A program made the translations under genes and the position numbers. The notes beneath the pieces are model-generated. The model saw only the letters and a program-made list of their open reading frames with translations, ran no database searches and was not told the DNA's origin. This document shows, piece by piece, positions 1 through 8,213 of a stretch of DNA of 41,189 nucleotides (positions within the stretch are counted from its first letter, which is position 1; each line of letters begins with the position of its first letter). Origin of the DNA: Pseudonocardia bannensis. GTDB taxonomy: Bacteria; Actinomycetota; Actinomycetes; Mycobacteriales; Pseudonocardiaceae. The DNA lies in assembly GCF_012911875.1 (NCBI RefSeq), contig NZ_JAAXKZ010000047.1, positions 1 through 41,189 on the forward strand. The letters run 5' to 3'.

Positions 1-4
1 GTCA

Positions 5-610
5 TCACAGGGCGCGCAGGTTCACGTGATCGAGCCGGGGTTCCTCGCGCTCGGTGCCGAGCACGCTCCAGGCCGCAGGGTCCATCGCGAAGTGCACCCC
101 GTCCGTCGCGGGCAGGCCGATCCAGCGGGCCATCAGCACCCGGCTGAAGTGGCCGTGGCCGACGAGCACCACGTCTCCCCCCGCCAGTACGGTGCGGATC
201 TCGGCCAGCAGCGCGTCGGCCCGCGCGGTGACCTGCTCGGCGCTCTCGCCGCCGGGGACCGGGTGGCTCCACACCGTCCAGCCGGGGTCGGTCCGCCGGA
301 TCTCGGGGGTGGTGATGCCCTCGTAGTCGCCGTAGTCCCACTCGGCGAGCCGGTCGTCGACGCGGTCGATCTGCAGGCCCGCGAGCTTCGCCGTGTCCTT
401 GGCCCGCTGCCGCGGACTGCTGAGGACGAGCGCCGGCGCCGCGTCGCTTCCGCGGAGCGCGGCGAGCACCGCACCCGCCGCGCGGGCCTGCTCCCGGCCA
501 CGTTCGGTCGTCGGGATGTCCGTCACTCCGGTATGCCGGCCCGTGGCCGACCACTCGGTCTCCCCGTGGCGGAGAAGGAACACCCGCCCGGGCTCGCCAT
601 CGTCGGCCAC
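5..610 (-). CDS. Histidine phosphatase family protein (phosphoglycerate mutase-like)
   Basis: This 201-aa protein belongs to the histidine phosphatase superfamily, in which a His is transiently phosphorylated. The N-terminal RHGETEW motif (about residues 14-20) carries the catalytic His. SSPRQRAKDTA (about 64-74), the acidic stretch around LAEWDYGDYEG and the late GHGHFSRVL motif supply the other catalytic Arg, Glu and His. The length suits a small acid phosphatase or broad phosphatase rather than a glycolytic mutase. The substrate cannot be told from sequence. It lies 10 bp downstream of the CDF transporter gene on the same strand and may share its transcript. The family call is secure; the specific reaction is not. 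Confidence 0.9.
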   Translation of the reverse strand: MADDGEPGRVFLLRHGETEWSATGRHTGVTDIPTTERGREQARAAGAVLAALRGSDAAPALVLSSPRQRAKDTAKLAGLQIDRVDDRLAEWDYGDYEGITTPEIRRTDPGWTVWSHPVPGGESAEQVTARADALLAEIRTVLAGGDVVLVGHGHFSRVLMARWIGLPATDGVHFAMDPAAWSVLGTEREEPRLDHVNLRAL

Positions 611-620
611 GTCATCGAGA

Positions 621-1670
621 CTACGGGCCGATCGGGGAGTTCCGCAGGGCCGTGGGGACGCCCGGGTGGGCGTGCACGGTGGCCGTCGTGAGCCGGGGCA
701 CGGACCGGACGAGGGCGTTCTCGGCGTCGTGCGCGATGCGGTGGGCGCGGTCCAGCGAGAGGTCGGCCGCCACCGAGATCGTGACCTCGGCGCGCAGCGT
801 GTGGCCGATCCAGCGCAGCCCGACCCGGTCCACCCCGGCGACGCCGTCCACGCGGCCGAGCGCCGCGGTCGCCTGCTCGACCAGGGCGGGGTCGACGGCG
901 TCCATCAGCCGGGCGAGCACGTGCCGGGCGGCGCCGACGGTGACCACACCGATGGCCGCCGTGATGAGCAGGCCGATCACGGGGTCGGCCCAGCGCCAGC
1001 CGATCGCGGCGCCGCCCGCGGAGAGCAGTACGGCGGCGGAGGTGAGCGCGTCCGTGCGGGCGTGCAGGCCGTCGGCGACCAGTGCCGCCGACCCGATCCG
1101 GCGGCCCGTCCGGATGCGCACCTGGGCAGCGATCTCGTTGCCGGCGAACCCGATGAGGCCCGCGACGGCCACCGCGCCGATGTGGCGCATGTCCGTGGGC
1201 TCGGCCAGGCGTCGCAGCGACTCGAGGCCGGCCAGGATCGCGGAGGTGGCGATCACGGCCACCACGACGATGCCGGCGACGTCCTCGGCCCGGCCGTAAC
1301 CGTAGGTGAACCGGCGGGTCGCGGGGCGGCGGCCGAGCAGGAACGCGATGCCCACCGGGACGGCGGTGAGCGCGTCGGCGACGTTGTGCAGGGTGTCGGA
1401 CAGCAGCGCGACCGATCCGGAGGCCAGCACGACGACGGCCTGGAACGCTGCGGTCACGCCGAGCGCGATCAGTGAGATCCACAGGGCGCGCATGCCGGCC
1501 CGGGAGCTCTCCATCGCCGGGTCGATGCGATCGGCGGCATCGTGGCTGTGCGGCACGACCAGATGGGTCACCGCCCGCCAGGCCCGGGTCGCCCGATCGG
1601 CCTGGCCGTGCCCGTGGCCGTGCCCGTGGCCGTGCCCGTGGCCGTGCCCGTGGTGCTGGTCGACGCTCAT
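621..1670 (-). CDS. Cation diffusion facilitator (CDF) family metal exporter with His-rich N-terminus
   Basis: This 349-aa inner-membrane efflux protein should exchange a divalent cation (Zn, Cd, Co or Ni) for protons. The N-terminus is an (HG)n tract of about 16 residues, a likely metal-binding arm. About six hydrophobic segments follow. They include the metal-site helix with HNVADAL (usual pattern HxxxD) and a later helix with DGLHARTDALTS (usual HxxxD pair). The cytoplasmic C-terminal domain ends with the typical TATVHAHP strand. The ATG at 1670 is chosen because GGGAGG sits 7 nt upstream. The gene diverges from an ArsR-type regulator starting 60 bp away, the usual arrangement for a metal-derepressed exporter. 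Metal specificity is inferred only; nickel is plausible given sodN and the hydrogenase nearby. Confidence 0.9.
   Translation of the reverse strand: MSVDQHHGHGHGHGHGHGHGHGQADRATRAWRAVTHLVVPHSHDAADRIDPAMESSRAGMRALWISLIALGVTAAFQAVVVLASGSVALLSDTLHNVADALTAVPVGIAFLLGRRPATRRFTYGYGRAEDVAGIVVVAVIATSAILAGLESLRRLAEPTDMRHIGAVAVAGLIGFAGNEIAAQVRIRTGRRIGSAALVADGLHARTDALTSAAVLLSAGGAAIGWRWADPVIGLLITAAIGVVTVGAARHVLARLMDAVDPALVEQATAALGRVDGVAGVDRVGLRWIGHTLRAEVTISVAADLSLDRAHRIAHDAENALVRSVPRLTTATVHAHPGVPTALRNSPIGP
1604..1651. repeat. Four perfect 12-bp tandem units encoding the His-Gly arm
   Basis: Four exact copies of GGCCGTGCCCGT lie head to tail. Read on the minus strand they encode repeated His-Gly residues near the N-terminus of the CDF exporter. 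Exact identity at the DNA level suggests slippage or recent expansion, so copy number may vary between strains without a frameshift. Confidence 0.9.
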
Positions 1671-1717
1671 GGCAGTGCCTCCCGCCCCGGGGTTCCGCCA
1701 TCCCCGGACGACTGACA

Positions 1718-1742
1718 CCATACGTGCTCATGTACGCACGCG
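1718..1742. promoter_or_regulatory. Possible ArsR operator overlapping the regulator start codon
   Basis: The inverted repeat CGTGC-N8-GCACG spans the ATG of the arsR-like gene in the 59-bp divergent region. Position and symmetry suit an autoregulatory operator. The arms are short and the inner bases are only partly symmetric. Confidence 0.35.
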
Positions 1743-2086
1743 ACGACAGTGCAAGTGCGGAAGCCTGGCAACGGCTACCGGAGAGCGAGCACGTCGAGGC
1801 GGCGGCCGAGTCGTTCCGGATGCTCGCCGACCCCACCCGGCTGCGGATCCTCTGGCTGCTCTGCGGCGGCGAGCACGATGTCGGGACGCTCGCGGAGAAG
1901 GTGGTCGCGGCGCGGCCGTCGGTGTCGCAGCATCTGGCCAAGCTGCGCATGACGGGCCTGGTCGCCGCCCGCCGGGACGGGCGCCGGGTGGTCTACCGGG
2001 CGCGCGGGGGCCACGTCCGGCGCCTGCTGAGGGAGGCCATGGAGGCCGCCGACCACCATCTGACGGGCGCGCCGGACCACAACTGA
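1730..2086 (+). CDS. ArsR/SmtB-family winged-helix metalloregulator
   Basis: This 118-aa protein is the size of ArsR/SmtB repressors. The core reads SFRMLADPTRLRILWLLC, followed by the recognition-helix region RPSVSQHLAKLRMTGLV and the wing RRDGRRVVYRA. The C-terminal helix holds a His/Asp cluster (EAADHHLTGAPDHN), where SmtB/CzrA-type sensors place their alpha-5 metal site; this is a positional resemblance only. It diverges from the CDF exporter and probably represses it until metal binds. The ATG at 1730 starts the protein just before the conserved domain. No strong ribosome binding site is visible, so translation may be leaderless. Family certain, inducer inferred. Confidence 0.88.
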   Translation: MYARDDSASAEAWQRLPESEHVEAAAESFRMLADPTRLRILWLLCGGEHDVGTLAEKVVAARPSVSQHLAKLRMTGLVAARRDGRRVVYRARGGHVRRLLREAMEAADHHLTGAPDHN

Positions 2087-2101
2087 CGCCCCGGAACGCG
2101 A

Positions 2102-2133
2102 AGCGGCGCCGACCGGGACCGGTCGGCGCCGCT
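2102..2133. terminator. Bidirectional hairpin between the arsR-like gene and sodN
   Basis: Two perfectly complementary 15-bp arms (2102-2116 and 2119-2133) flank only GA. They lie between convergent stop codons at 2086 and 2148. There is no U-tract, as is common for actinobacterial terminators. Confidence 0.85.
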
Positions 2134-2147
2134 GCACGGAGCCTGGG

Positions 2148-2564
2148 TCAGGCAGCCTGCTTGGTCTCCCAGAAGATCTTGTCGATCTGGGCGATGTAGT
2201 CGAGCAGCTCCTGGCCGGTGGCCGGGTCGTTCGAGGCCTTGGTGCCGCCCTCGCCGCCGCCGGCCTTCTTGGTGGCCTTGTTGAACAGCTCGTGGAGCTG
2301 GGGGTACTTCTCGAAGTGCGGCGGCTTGAAGTAATCCGTCCACAGCACCCACAGGTGGTGCTTGACCAGGTCGCTGCGCTGCTCCTTGATCAGGACCGCC
2401 CGCTTGCGGAACTCCGGGTCGTCGTTGCCCTGGTACTTCTCCTGAATGGCCTTGACGGACTCGGCCTCGATCCGGGCCTGGGCCGGGTCGTACACGCCGC
2501 AGGGGAGGTCGCAGTGAGCGGTGGCCTCCAGCCGCGGGCGGAGAATGCGGGACAGAAGCCGCAT
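2148..2564 (-). CDS. sodN: Nickel superoxide dismutase precursor
   Basis: This 138-aa protein is a Ni-containing SOD that dismutates superoxide in the cytoplasm. The nickel hook HCDLPCGVYDPAQ begins at residue 17, after a 16-residue propeptide (MRLLSRILRPRLEATA). Processing must expose His17 as the new N-terminus so that it, Cys18 and Cys22 can bind nickel. The rest is the expected four-helix body with the HHLWVLWTDYFKPPH segment. The ATG at 2564 follows a GGGAGG site by 5 nt. It diverges from sodX, the classical pairing. In Streptomyces the nickel-dependent regulator Nur controls this gene; I did not find a convincing Nur box here. Confidence 0.97.
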   Translation of the reverse strand: MRLLSRILRPRLEATAHCDLPCGVYDPAQARIEAESVKAIQEKYQGNDDPEFRKRAVLIKEQRSDLVKHHLWVLWTDYFKPPHFEKYPQLHELFNKATKKAGGGEGGTKASNDPATGQELLDYIAQIDKIFWETKQAA

Positions 2565-2683
2565 GGGTCCTCCCTGGTGGTGATCGTTCTGGCGTGGCCA
2601 ACACTACCCTCGGGATCTTGAGGTCACAGGGTGGACAGCCGCAGTCCGCCGCCGTCACCCGTGTGGGCCCAGGGACGTGGACC
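2565..2683. promoter_or_regulatory. Divergent sodN/sodX promoter region
   Basis: This 119-bp region separates the two starts. Toward sodN, the minus strand carries TGTGAC-N16-TAGTGT, a loose -35/-10 match upstream of the GGGAGG site. Toward sodX I see no clear core promoter. The assignment is tentative. Confidence 0.35.
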
Positions 2684-3019
2684 ATGTCGGGAAGGTCGGG
2701 GGAGGCGATGGGCCGATTACGCAGGGTCGCGGTGCGTGGTCCGTCCATGTCTCCGACCCTGACCGACGGTGACGTCGTGCTGGCCCGTTTCGGCACCGCC
2801 GTCCGGCCGGGGGACGTCGTGCTCGTGCAGTGGGCCGCGCGGCCCGGACAGCTGTCGGTCAAGCGCGCGGTCCGTGCCGACGGCCCGGGCTGGTGGGTGC
2901 TGGGCGACAACCCGTACGGCTCCACCGACTCACGGCAACTCGGCCCGGCGGAGGTGCTGGGGGTGGTGCGCCGCCGGTTGTGGCCACGGCCCGGGCGCTT
3001 GCGCGCCCGCGAGTGGTGA
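2684..3019 (+). CDS. sodX: Nickel-SOD maturation signal-peptidase-like protease (S26 family)
   Basis: This protein of about 111 aa is the protease thought to remove the SodN propeptide. It has the S26 Ser motif GPSMSPTL, the Lys-containing strand LSVKRAV and the box WVLGDNPYGSTDSR, in the order seen in type I signal peptidases. It lacks a clear N-terminal membrane anchor, which suits a cytoplasmic substrate. Divergence from sodN supports the assignment. The start is uncertain: ATG at 2684 has AGGGA about 10 nt upstream, while ATG at 2708 would give 103 aa but has its GGGGAGG only 2 nt away. Confidence 0.88.
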   Translation: MSGRSGEAMGRLRRVAVRGPSMSPTLTDGDVVLARFGTAVRPGDVVLVQWAARPGQLSVKRAVRADGPGWWVLGDNPYGSTDSRQLGPAEVLGVVRRRLWPRPGRLRAREW

Positions 3020-3048
3020 GTGATGCCGCAGCGCTACCCGGCACTCAC
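3016..3048. terminator. Hairpin spanning the convergent sodX and rmlC stop codons
   Basis: GTGAG (3016-3020) and TGCCG (3024-3028) pair with CGGCA (3039-3043) and CTCAC (3044-3048), with a 3-nt bulge. Both flanking stop codons lie inside the stem, so it probably terminates transcription from both sides. Confidence 0.6.
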
Positions 3049-3644
3049 GAGCGCAAGCGCAGGTACCACTCCGCGCACGCGTCCCACCTCGGCAGCAACC
3101 CTTGGTCGGCCGCCTCGGCCAGCGTCGGCGCCGCCGCGTCCTTCTCGGACAGAACAGGCGCCACATCGGACGGCCACGGTAGGCCGAGGTCCGGATCCAT
3201 CGGTGACACCCCGCGCTCCCCGGCCGGGTTGTAGGGCGTCGAGCACAGGTAGGCCATCACGGTGTCGTCGGTGAGCGCGACGAACGCATGCCCCAGCCCC
3301 TCGGCCAGGTACACCGCCCGGCACGAGGTGGCGTCGAGCTCCACCGCCTCGAAACGCCCGAACGTCGGCGAGCCCAGCCGGACGTCGACGATCACGTCCA
3401 GCAGCGCGCCCCGCGGGCAGTAGACGTACTTCGCCTGCCCGGGCGGGGTGTCGGCGAAGTGCACGCCGCGGATCACCCCGCGCGCGGACACGCTGTGGTT
3501 GGTCTGGGCGACGGTGAGGTCGAAACCGAGCGCCGAGCGGAACGCCGCCGACTGGAACGGTGCAGCGAACACGCCGCGCGCATCCGGGAACACCGGAGGC
3601 TCGAACATCCACGCGCCGACGATCGGCAGTTCGGTCACCCGCAC
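3045..3644 (-). CDS. rmlC: dTDP-4-dehydrorhamnose 3,5-epimerase family protein
   Basis: This 199-aa cupin matches RmlC, which epimerises dTDP-4-keto-6-deoxyglucose at C3 and C5 on the way to dTDP-L-rhamnose or other deoxysugars. The motif RGVIRGVHF carries the catalytic His. GHAFVAL and the Tyr/Asp-bearing stretch from YNPAGERG to DPDLGLPWP follow in the expected order and at the usual length. No rmlA, rmlB or rmlD is nearby, so it may instead serve a specialised deoxysugar route; family members can also be 3- or 5-epimerases only. The start at 3644 precedes the first conserved strand. Confidence 0.9.
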   Translation of the reverse strand: MRVTELPIVGAWMFEPPVFPDARGVFAAPFQSAAFRSALGFDLTVAQTNHSVSARGVIRGVHFADTPPGQAKYVYCPRGALLDVIVDVRLGSPTFGRFEAVELDATSCRAVYLAEGLGHAFVALTDDTVMAYLCSTPYNPAGERGVSPMDPDLGLPWPSDVAPVLSEKDAAAPTLAEAADQGLLPRWDACAEWYLRLRS

Positions 3645-3668
3645 GGTGAGGAAGGCTACCGGCGGGTC

Positions 3669-3700
3669 GGTACGTCAGCGGGTAGCATCGCCCACGTACC
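3669..3700. promoter_or_regulatory. Inverted repeat in the rmlC/malic enzyme intergenic region
   Basis: GGTACGT (3669-3675) and ACGTACC (3694-3700) are perfect inverted arms separated by 18 nt. They lie 25-56 bp upstream of the rmlC start, where the minus strand also has a loose TTCGGC-N16-GATGCT promoter match. It could be an operator for either divergent gene. Confidence 0.4.
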
Positions 3701-3862
3701 CGACAGCCGAACCTTCCACCGTCGGCCGCGTCATCCTGCGGCGGCGGCGGGAGGGGCCGTCCGGCACCGCGAAAGGGCCGATACCCGCGACCTCCGGTGC
3801 ACGGCGAGTGGGCACGCCTCGCGCGCCCCGACGACTCCGCACCCGAGAAAGAGGCCTTTGCG

Positions 3863-5032
3863 ATGACGATCGTTCCCGAGCGCCTGGACGCCGTCCCGTT
3901 CCCGACCAGTGACGAGATCTTCGACGCCCACCGCGGCGGCAAGCTCTCCACCGGACTGACTGCTCCGCTGCGCGACGCACGTGACCTGGCCATCGCCTAC
4001 ACACCGGGGGTCGCCGACGTCAGCCGCGCGATCGCGGCGGACCCGGCTCTCGCCGCCCGCTACACCTGGACGAACCGGCTGGTCGCGGTGGTCAGCGACG
4101 GCACCGCGGTGCTCGGCCTCGGCGACATCGGCCCGCGCGCCGCGCTGCCGGTGATGGAGGGCAAGTCGGCGCTGTTCAAGTCCTTCGCCGAGCTCGACTC
4201 GATCCCGATCGTGCTCGACACCACCGACGTCGACGAGATCGTCGAGACGCTGGTCCGGCTGCGGCCGAGCTTCGGCGCGGTCAACCTGGAGGACGTCTCG
4301 GCCCCCCGGTGCTTCGAGCTCGAGGCCCGGCTGATCGAGGCGCTGGACTGCCCCGTCATGCACGACGACCAGCACGGCACCGCGATCGTGCTGCTCGCGG
4401 CCCTGCGGGGGGCCTGCGCCGTCGCGGGCCGTGACCTGTCCGGCCTCAGAACCGTGATCTCCGGGGCCGGCGCCGCCGGTGTGGCCTGCGCGAAGATCCT
4501 GCTCGCGGCCGGCGCCCGGGACGTCGTCGTGCTCGATTCGCGCGGGGTCCTCGACGCGGGGCGCGGCGGGGTCAAGGCCGAGCTCGCCGCGGTCACCAAC
4601 CCGCGCGGGATCACCGGCGGCATCGCCGAGGCCCTGGCGGGTGCGGACGTGTTCGTCGGGCTGTCCAGCGCGAAGCTGCCCGAGGAGCTGCTCGCCACGA
4701 TGGCGCCGGGGAGCATGGTCTTCGCGCTGTCCAACCCGGACCCGGAGGTGCACCCGGAGGTCGCCGCCCGGCATGCCTCGATCGTCGCGACGGGCCGCAG
4801 CGACTTCCCGAACCAGATCAACAACGTCCTGGCGTTCCCCGGGGTGTTCCGCGGTGCGCTCGACGCCGGCGCGCGGCGGATCACCGAGCGGATGAAGCTG
4901 GCCGCGGCGGAGGCGATCTTCTCGGTGGCGAGCGACGATCTGGCCGCAGACCGCATCGTCCCGAGCCCGTTCGACCCGCGGGTGGCGCCGGCCGTGGCGG
5001 CGGCCGTGGCGGCGGCAGCCGCCGTCGAGTAG
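3863..5032 (+). CDS. NAD(P)-dependent malic enzyme
   Basis: This 389-aa cytoplasmic enzyme oxidatively decarboxylates malate to pyruvate. Visible motifs are AYTPGVADVSRAI, VVSDGTAVLGLGDIG, EGKSALFKSFAELDS (catalytic Lys region), the metal-binding NLEDVSAPRCFELE and DCPVMHDDQHGTA, and the nucleotide-binding VISGAGAAGVACAKIL. The length fits the short bacterial form without a phosphotransacetylase domain. The Asp at the end of the second beta strand (VVLDSRG) leans toward NAD over NADP, but this is only suggestive. ATG 3863 is used because AAAGAGG lies upstream and the preceding in-frame residues are not conserved. It appears monocistronic. Confidence 0.93.
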   Translation: MTIVPERLDAVPFPTSDEIFDAHRGGKLSTGLTAPLRDARDLAIAYTPGVADVSRAIAADPALAARYTWTNRLVAVVSDGTAVLGLGDIGPRAALPVMEGKSALFKSFAELDSIPIVLDTTDVDEIVETLVRLRPSFGAVNLEDVSAPRCFELEARLIEALDCPVMHDDQHGTAIVLLAALRGACAVAGRDLSGLRTVISGAGAAGVACAKILLAAGARDVVVLDSRGVLDAGRGGVKAELAAVTNPRGITGGIAEALAGADVFVGLSSAKLPEELLATMAPGSMVFALSNPDPEVHPEVAARHASIVATGRSDFPNQINNVLAFPGVFRGALDAGARRITERMKLAAAEAIFSVASDDLAADRIVPSPFDPRVAPAVAAAVAAAAAVE

Positions 5033-5121
5033 CGGAGCGTGATCGGGCGCGCGGCTCCAGCCTGCGGATCTTCGTCCGGACGGCCGTGGCTGTCACGCTG
5101 GGTCCGGAGAGCTGCGGTAAC

Positions 5122-5178
5122 TCACTCGGGGTGGCGTACTCCAAACGAGTGATGTGACCGGATCGAGTGGGCGAGTCT
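5122..5178. promoter_or_regulatory. CGAGT repeats upstream of the GGDEF/EAL gene
   Basis: TCACTCG (5122-5128) and CGAGTGA (5146-5152) form a perfect 7-bp inverted pair. Further CGAGTGG (5164-5170) and CGAGTCT (5172-5178) copies follow in direct orientation. All lie 50-105 bp before the GTG start. The cluster looks like a regulator binding region; no known motif is assigned. Confidence 0.4.
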
Positions 5179-5225
5179 GTCGTTGTGTCGGGTGACCGGT
5201 CGGCACAAGCCTCAGGGAGACGCCC

Positions 5226-8069
5226 GTGAGCGAGTTGGGACATCGCCTCGGCGAGGGCTTCGACGATGCCGACCCGGGCGGGGCGGCCGAGCCGTCCGCC
5301 ACCCGGGTCCCCTCCGAGGCCGTGGCCCGCGCCGATCTGCTGCGCTCCCGTCATGCGGTGTTCGGTGACGCTCGCCCGGAGGCGGTGCGGTTCGCCCACC
5401 AGCTCGCCCGGGCGATCGCCGAGAAACCGGCTCCCGGTGAGCGGGTGCCGGGCGGCGCCGCCGTCCCGGAGGCCGCCGATCCGCGTCCCGTCCGGCTGGT
5501 CGAACCTCCCCGCCCGGTGGGCACCGACACCGAGCACGCCGCGCCGACCGATCCGGGCGGGGCGTTCCCGCGGGTGCTCCCCGTGCTGCGCGACGCCGCC
5601 TTCGGCTCGGCCCCACCGGCTCCGCTGCCGGAGGGCACGCGCCCCCCGGTCGCGCCGGGTGGCCTCGGGGTCGTGCCGCTGCCGACCGCCCCCTCGCTCG
5701 TGTGCGACCGGTCGGAGCGGGTGCTGCGGGTCAACCCCGCCTTCCTCCGGCTGGCGGGTCGCAACCTGGACGACCCGGAGCACGGCCCGCTCGGGCGGCG
5801 GCTGCCCCAGCTGGTGGTCGGGCCCGACGCCGACGCCCGGCTGGTCCGCGGCGACGGCTCGCTCGTGCGGGTCCGCGTGATCCGCTGGGAGCTCCCCGGC
5901 GACCTGCACGCCGTGCTGCTGGTCGAACTCGGAGAGCAGACCGCGGCGGATCTCGCCCGTGAGGCCGACCGTCGCTGGACGGCCGAGCTCGAACGGATGG
6001 CCCGCGTCGGCACCTGGACCTACGAGCTGTCGACGGCCACGCTCACGCGCAGCGAGACGCTCCAGGAGCTGTACCGCTCGGTCGGGATCGCCGCCGACGG
6101 GGCGCCGGGCCGGGCCGGTGCGCACGGCGGCCCGGTCGAGGGTGAGCAGGTCGCGCTGCTGTGCCAATCGCTGCGCTCGGGCGCCCGCACCTTCGACCAC
6201 CACGTGGAGCTGCGGCTGCCCGGGGACCGGATGCTCAGCTGCCGTGCCGAGGTCGAGCGGGCCGCCGACGGCACGCCGGTCCGGCTGGTCGGGGTGGTCC
6301 GCGACGTGAGCACGCAGCGCCAGGCCGACGCCCGGGTCCGGTCCTCGGGGCAGCGCTTCGCGGACCTGATGTCCCTGGTCCCCGCCGGGATCGGGCTGAT
6401 CGACGGATCGGGGCGGCTGGTCGACGCCAACCCGGCGCTGTGCGCGCTGCTCGACGTCCCGCTGGAGCGGTTGCGCGGGATCCCGGCGACGGCGCTGACG
6501 GCCGAGCCGGACGGGATCGAGCCGGACCGGAACACGCAGGTGAGCGGGGACGGGCTGCCCGGTTGGCTGCGCCGGGTCCCGCCGGGGGCCCGGCACGCCT
6601 ATCGGATCGACGCGCTGCCGATGCTGCGCGGCGACGGCACCCGCGTCTGGTGCGAGGTGGGCGTCTCGGTCTCCCTCTCCGACGACGGCGGCGCGTTCTG
6701 GCTGGTCGTCTGCACCGACATCGGGGAGCGCCGCCGGGCCGCGGAGCTGCTGCGCAGTGCCGGAACGATCGACGAGCTGACCCGGCTGCCCAACCGCACC
6801 GCCGCGCTGGAGCTGGTCGACCGGCTGCTGACCGGCGCCGGGCGCGACCGGGTCGCGCTGGTCTGCGGCGACCTCGACGACTTCGCGCGCGTGAACTCGT
6901 CGCTGGGGCACGAGGCCGGTGACGACCTGCTGATCACACTGGCCGGGCGGTTGCAGCGCGAGCTGCCGTTCGGCTGCACTGCGGCCCGGCTCTCCGGTGA
7001 CGAGTTCGTCGTCATCTGCGCCGACCACGGCGAGGCCGGCGGCCCGGACGGGCTCGCCCGTACCGTGGCCGACCTGTTGCGCGCGACCGTCACCGTGCAC
7101 GGCCGGCCGGTTCACCTGACGGCGTCGGTCGGGCTCGCCACCCCCGCCCCGACCGGGGAGGTGCGGGCCGCCGACCTGTTGCGGTTCGCCGAGGTCGCGA
7201 TGCACGAGGCGAAGCGGCAGTGCCGCGGCGGGATCCGGATGGCCACCGACGGCGTCGTCCGCTCGGCCACCCGCCAGCTGGAGCTCGAGGCGGAACTGCG
7301 CGCCGCGATCGCCGACGACCGGCTGCTGCTGGAGTACCAGCCGGTCGTCGGCCCGGACGGTGTCGTGCTCAGCGCGGAGGCGCTGATCCGCTGGCCGCAC
7401 CCGGAGCGCGGGATGATCTCGCCGGCCGACTTCCTGCCGGTCGCGCAGCGCGGTGGCCTGCTGCGCGACATGGATCTGTGGGTGCTGCGGACCGCGGCCC
7501 GCGAGGCGGCGAGCTGGCCGGCGCACCACGAGCGGCGGATCGCGGTGGCGGTGAACCTGGCCGGGCTGCTGCCCGGTGACGTCGACTTCCTCGCCGCCGT
7601 GACCGCCGCGGTCACCGACGCCGGCCTGGCCTGGGACCAGCTGGTGCTGGAGCTCGTGGAGACCAGTCTCGTCGCGCTGCCGCCGCACGCGCTGGCCGCG
7701 ATGGCCGAGCTCGTCGAGCGCGGCGTGCGGTTCGCCGTCGACGACTTCGGCACGGGCTACTCCTCGCTGGCGCGGCTCAAGGAGCTGCCGGCCCAGACGG
7801 TGAAGGTGGACAGGGCGTTCGTCACAGGAGTGGGTACCGATCCCGCCGACTTCGCCGTGGCCCGCGCGGTGGTCGACATGGCCCGCGCCATGGGTCGGAC
7901 CACGGTCGCCGAGGGCGTTGAGACCGCGGAACAGTTCCACGTGCTGCGGGGCATCGGAGTGGACGCCTACCAGGGATGGCTGTTCGCCCGGTCCCTGCCG
8001 GCCGAGGCGATCCGGGAGCTTCTGGCGAGCGGCCGGCTGCCGACTCCCGCGGCGGCGATCGGGGCCTAG
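5226..8069 (+). CDS. PAS-GGDEF-EAL cyclic-di-GMP signalling protein
   Basis: This 947-aa protein combines sensing with c-di-GMP turnover. Residues 1-145 are Ala/Pro-rich and look disordered. PAS-like units occupy about 150-240, 250-365 and 375-500. The GGDEF domain (about 505-675) has DELTRLPNR and the active-site loop LSGDEF, so the first Gly of GGDEF is Ser, which may still be active. The EAL domain (about 690-940) keeps EALIRW, the substrate/metal stretch VDDFGTGYSSL and VKVDRAFV, suggesting an intact phosphodiesterase. No membrane segments are obvious, so it is likely cytoplasmic. GTG 5226 is supported by CAGGGAG 7 nt upstream. It stands alone between unrelated genes. Confidence 0.92.
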   Translation: MSELGHRLGEGFDDADPGGAAEPSATRVPSEAVARADLLRSRHAVFGDARPEAVRFAHQLARAIAEKPAPGERVPGGAAVPEAADPRPVRLVEPPRPVGTDTEHAAPTDPGGAFPRVLPVLRDAAFGSAPPAPLPEGTRPPVAPGGLGVVPLPTAPSLVCDRSERVLRVNPAFLRLAGRNLDDPEHGPLGRRLPQLVVGPDADARLVRGDGSLVRVRVIRWELPGDLHAVLLVELGEQTAADLAREADRRWTAELERMARVGTWTYELSTATLTRSETLQELYRSVGIAADGAPGRAGAHGGPVEGEQVALLCQSLRSGARTFDHHVELRLPGDRMLSCRAEVERAADGTPVRLVGVVRDVSTQRQADARVRSSGQRFADLMSLVPAGIGLIDGSGRLVDANPALCALLDVPLERLRGIPATALTAEPDGIEPDRNTQVSGDGLPGWLRRVPPGARHAYRIDALPMLRGDGTRVWCEVGVSVSLSDDGGAFWLVVCTDIGERRRAAELLRSAGTIDELTRLPNRTAALELVDRLLTGAGRDRVALVCGDLDDFARVNSSLGHEAGDDLLITLAGRLQRELPFGCTAARLSGDEFVVICADHGEAGGPDGLARTVADLLRATVTVHGRPVHLTASVGLATPAPTGEVRAADLLRFAEVAMHEAKRQCRGGIRMATDGVVRSATRQLELEAELRAAIADDRLLLEYQPVVGPDGVVLSAEALIRWPHPERGMISPADFLPVAQRGGLLRDMDLWVLRTAAREAASWPAHHERRIAVAVNLAGLLPGDVDFLAAVTAAVTDAGLAWDQLVLELVETSLVALPPHALAAMAELVERGVRFAVDDFGTGYSSLARLKELPAQTVKVDRAFVTGVGTDPADFAVARAVVDMARAMGRTTVAEGVETAEQFHVLRGIGVDAYQGWLFARSLPAEAIRELLASGRLPTPAAAIGA

Positions 8070-8213
8070 ATGCTGCCGATCGCCGGCCTGCCGACACCAA
8101 CGTCGCTGGTCGCGGTCAGGTCACAGCGCTCGCACGCCCGTCGGCAACCGGGTTAGCCTCTGGCGAACGCGGCGGCCGGCAAGGGGTCGTCGGTGAATAC
8201 GGAGGCCGCCCGG

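Noticed and set aside
2565..2683. A Nur box controlling sodN
   Set aside because: No convincing TTGCAA-type dyad was found in the intergenic region.
4881..7940. A very long minus-strand open frame opposite the malic enzyme and GGDEF/EAL genes
   Set aside because: Its product is low-complexity Arg/Gly/Pro/His sequence with no motifs; it is an artefact of high GC opposite real genes.
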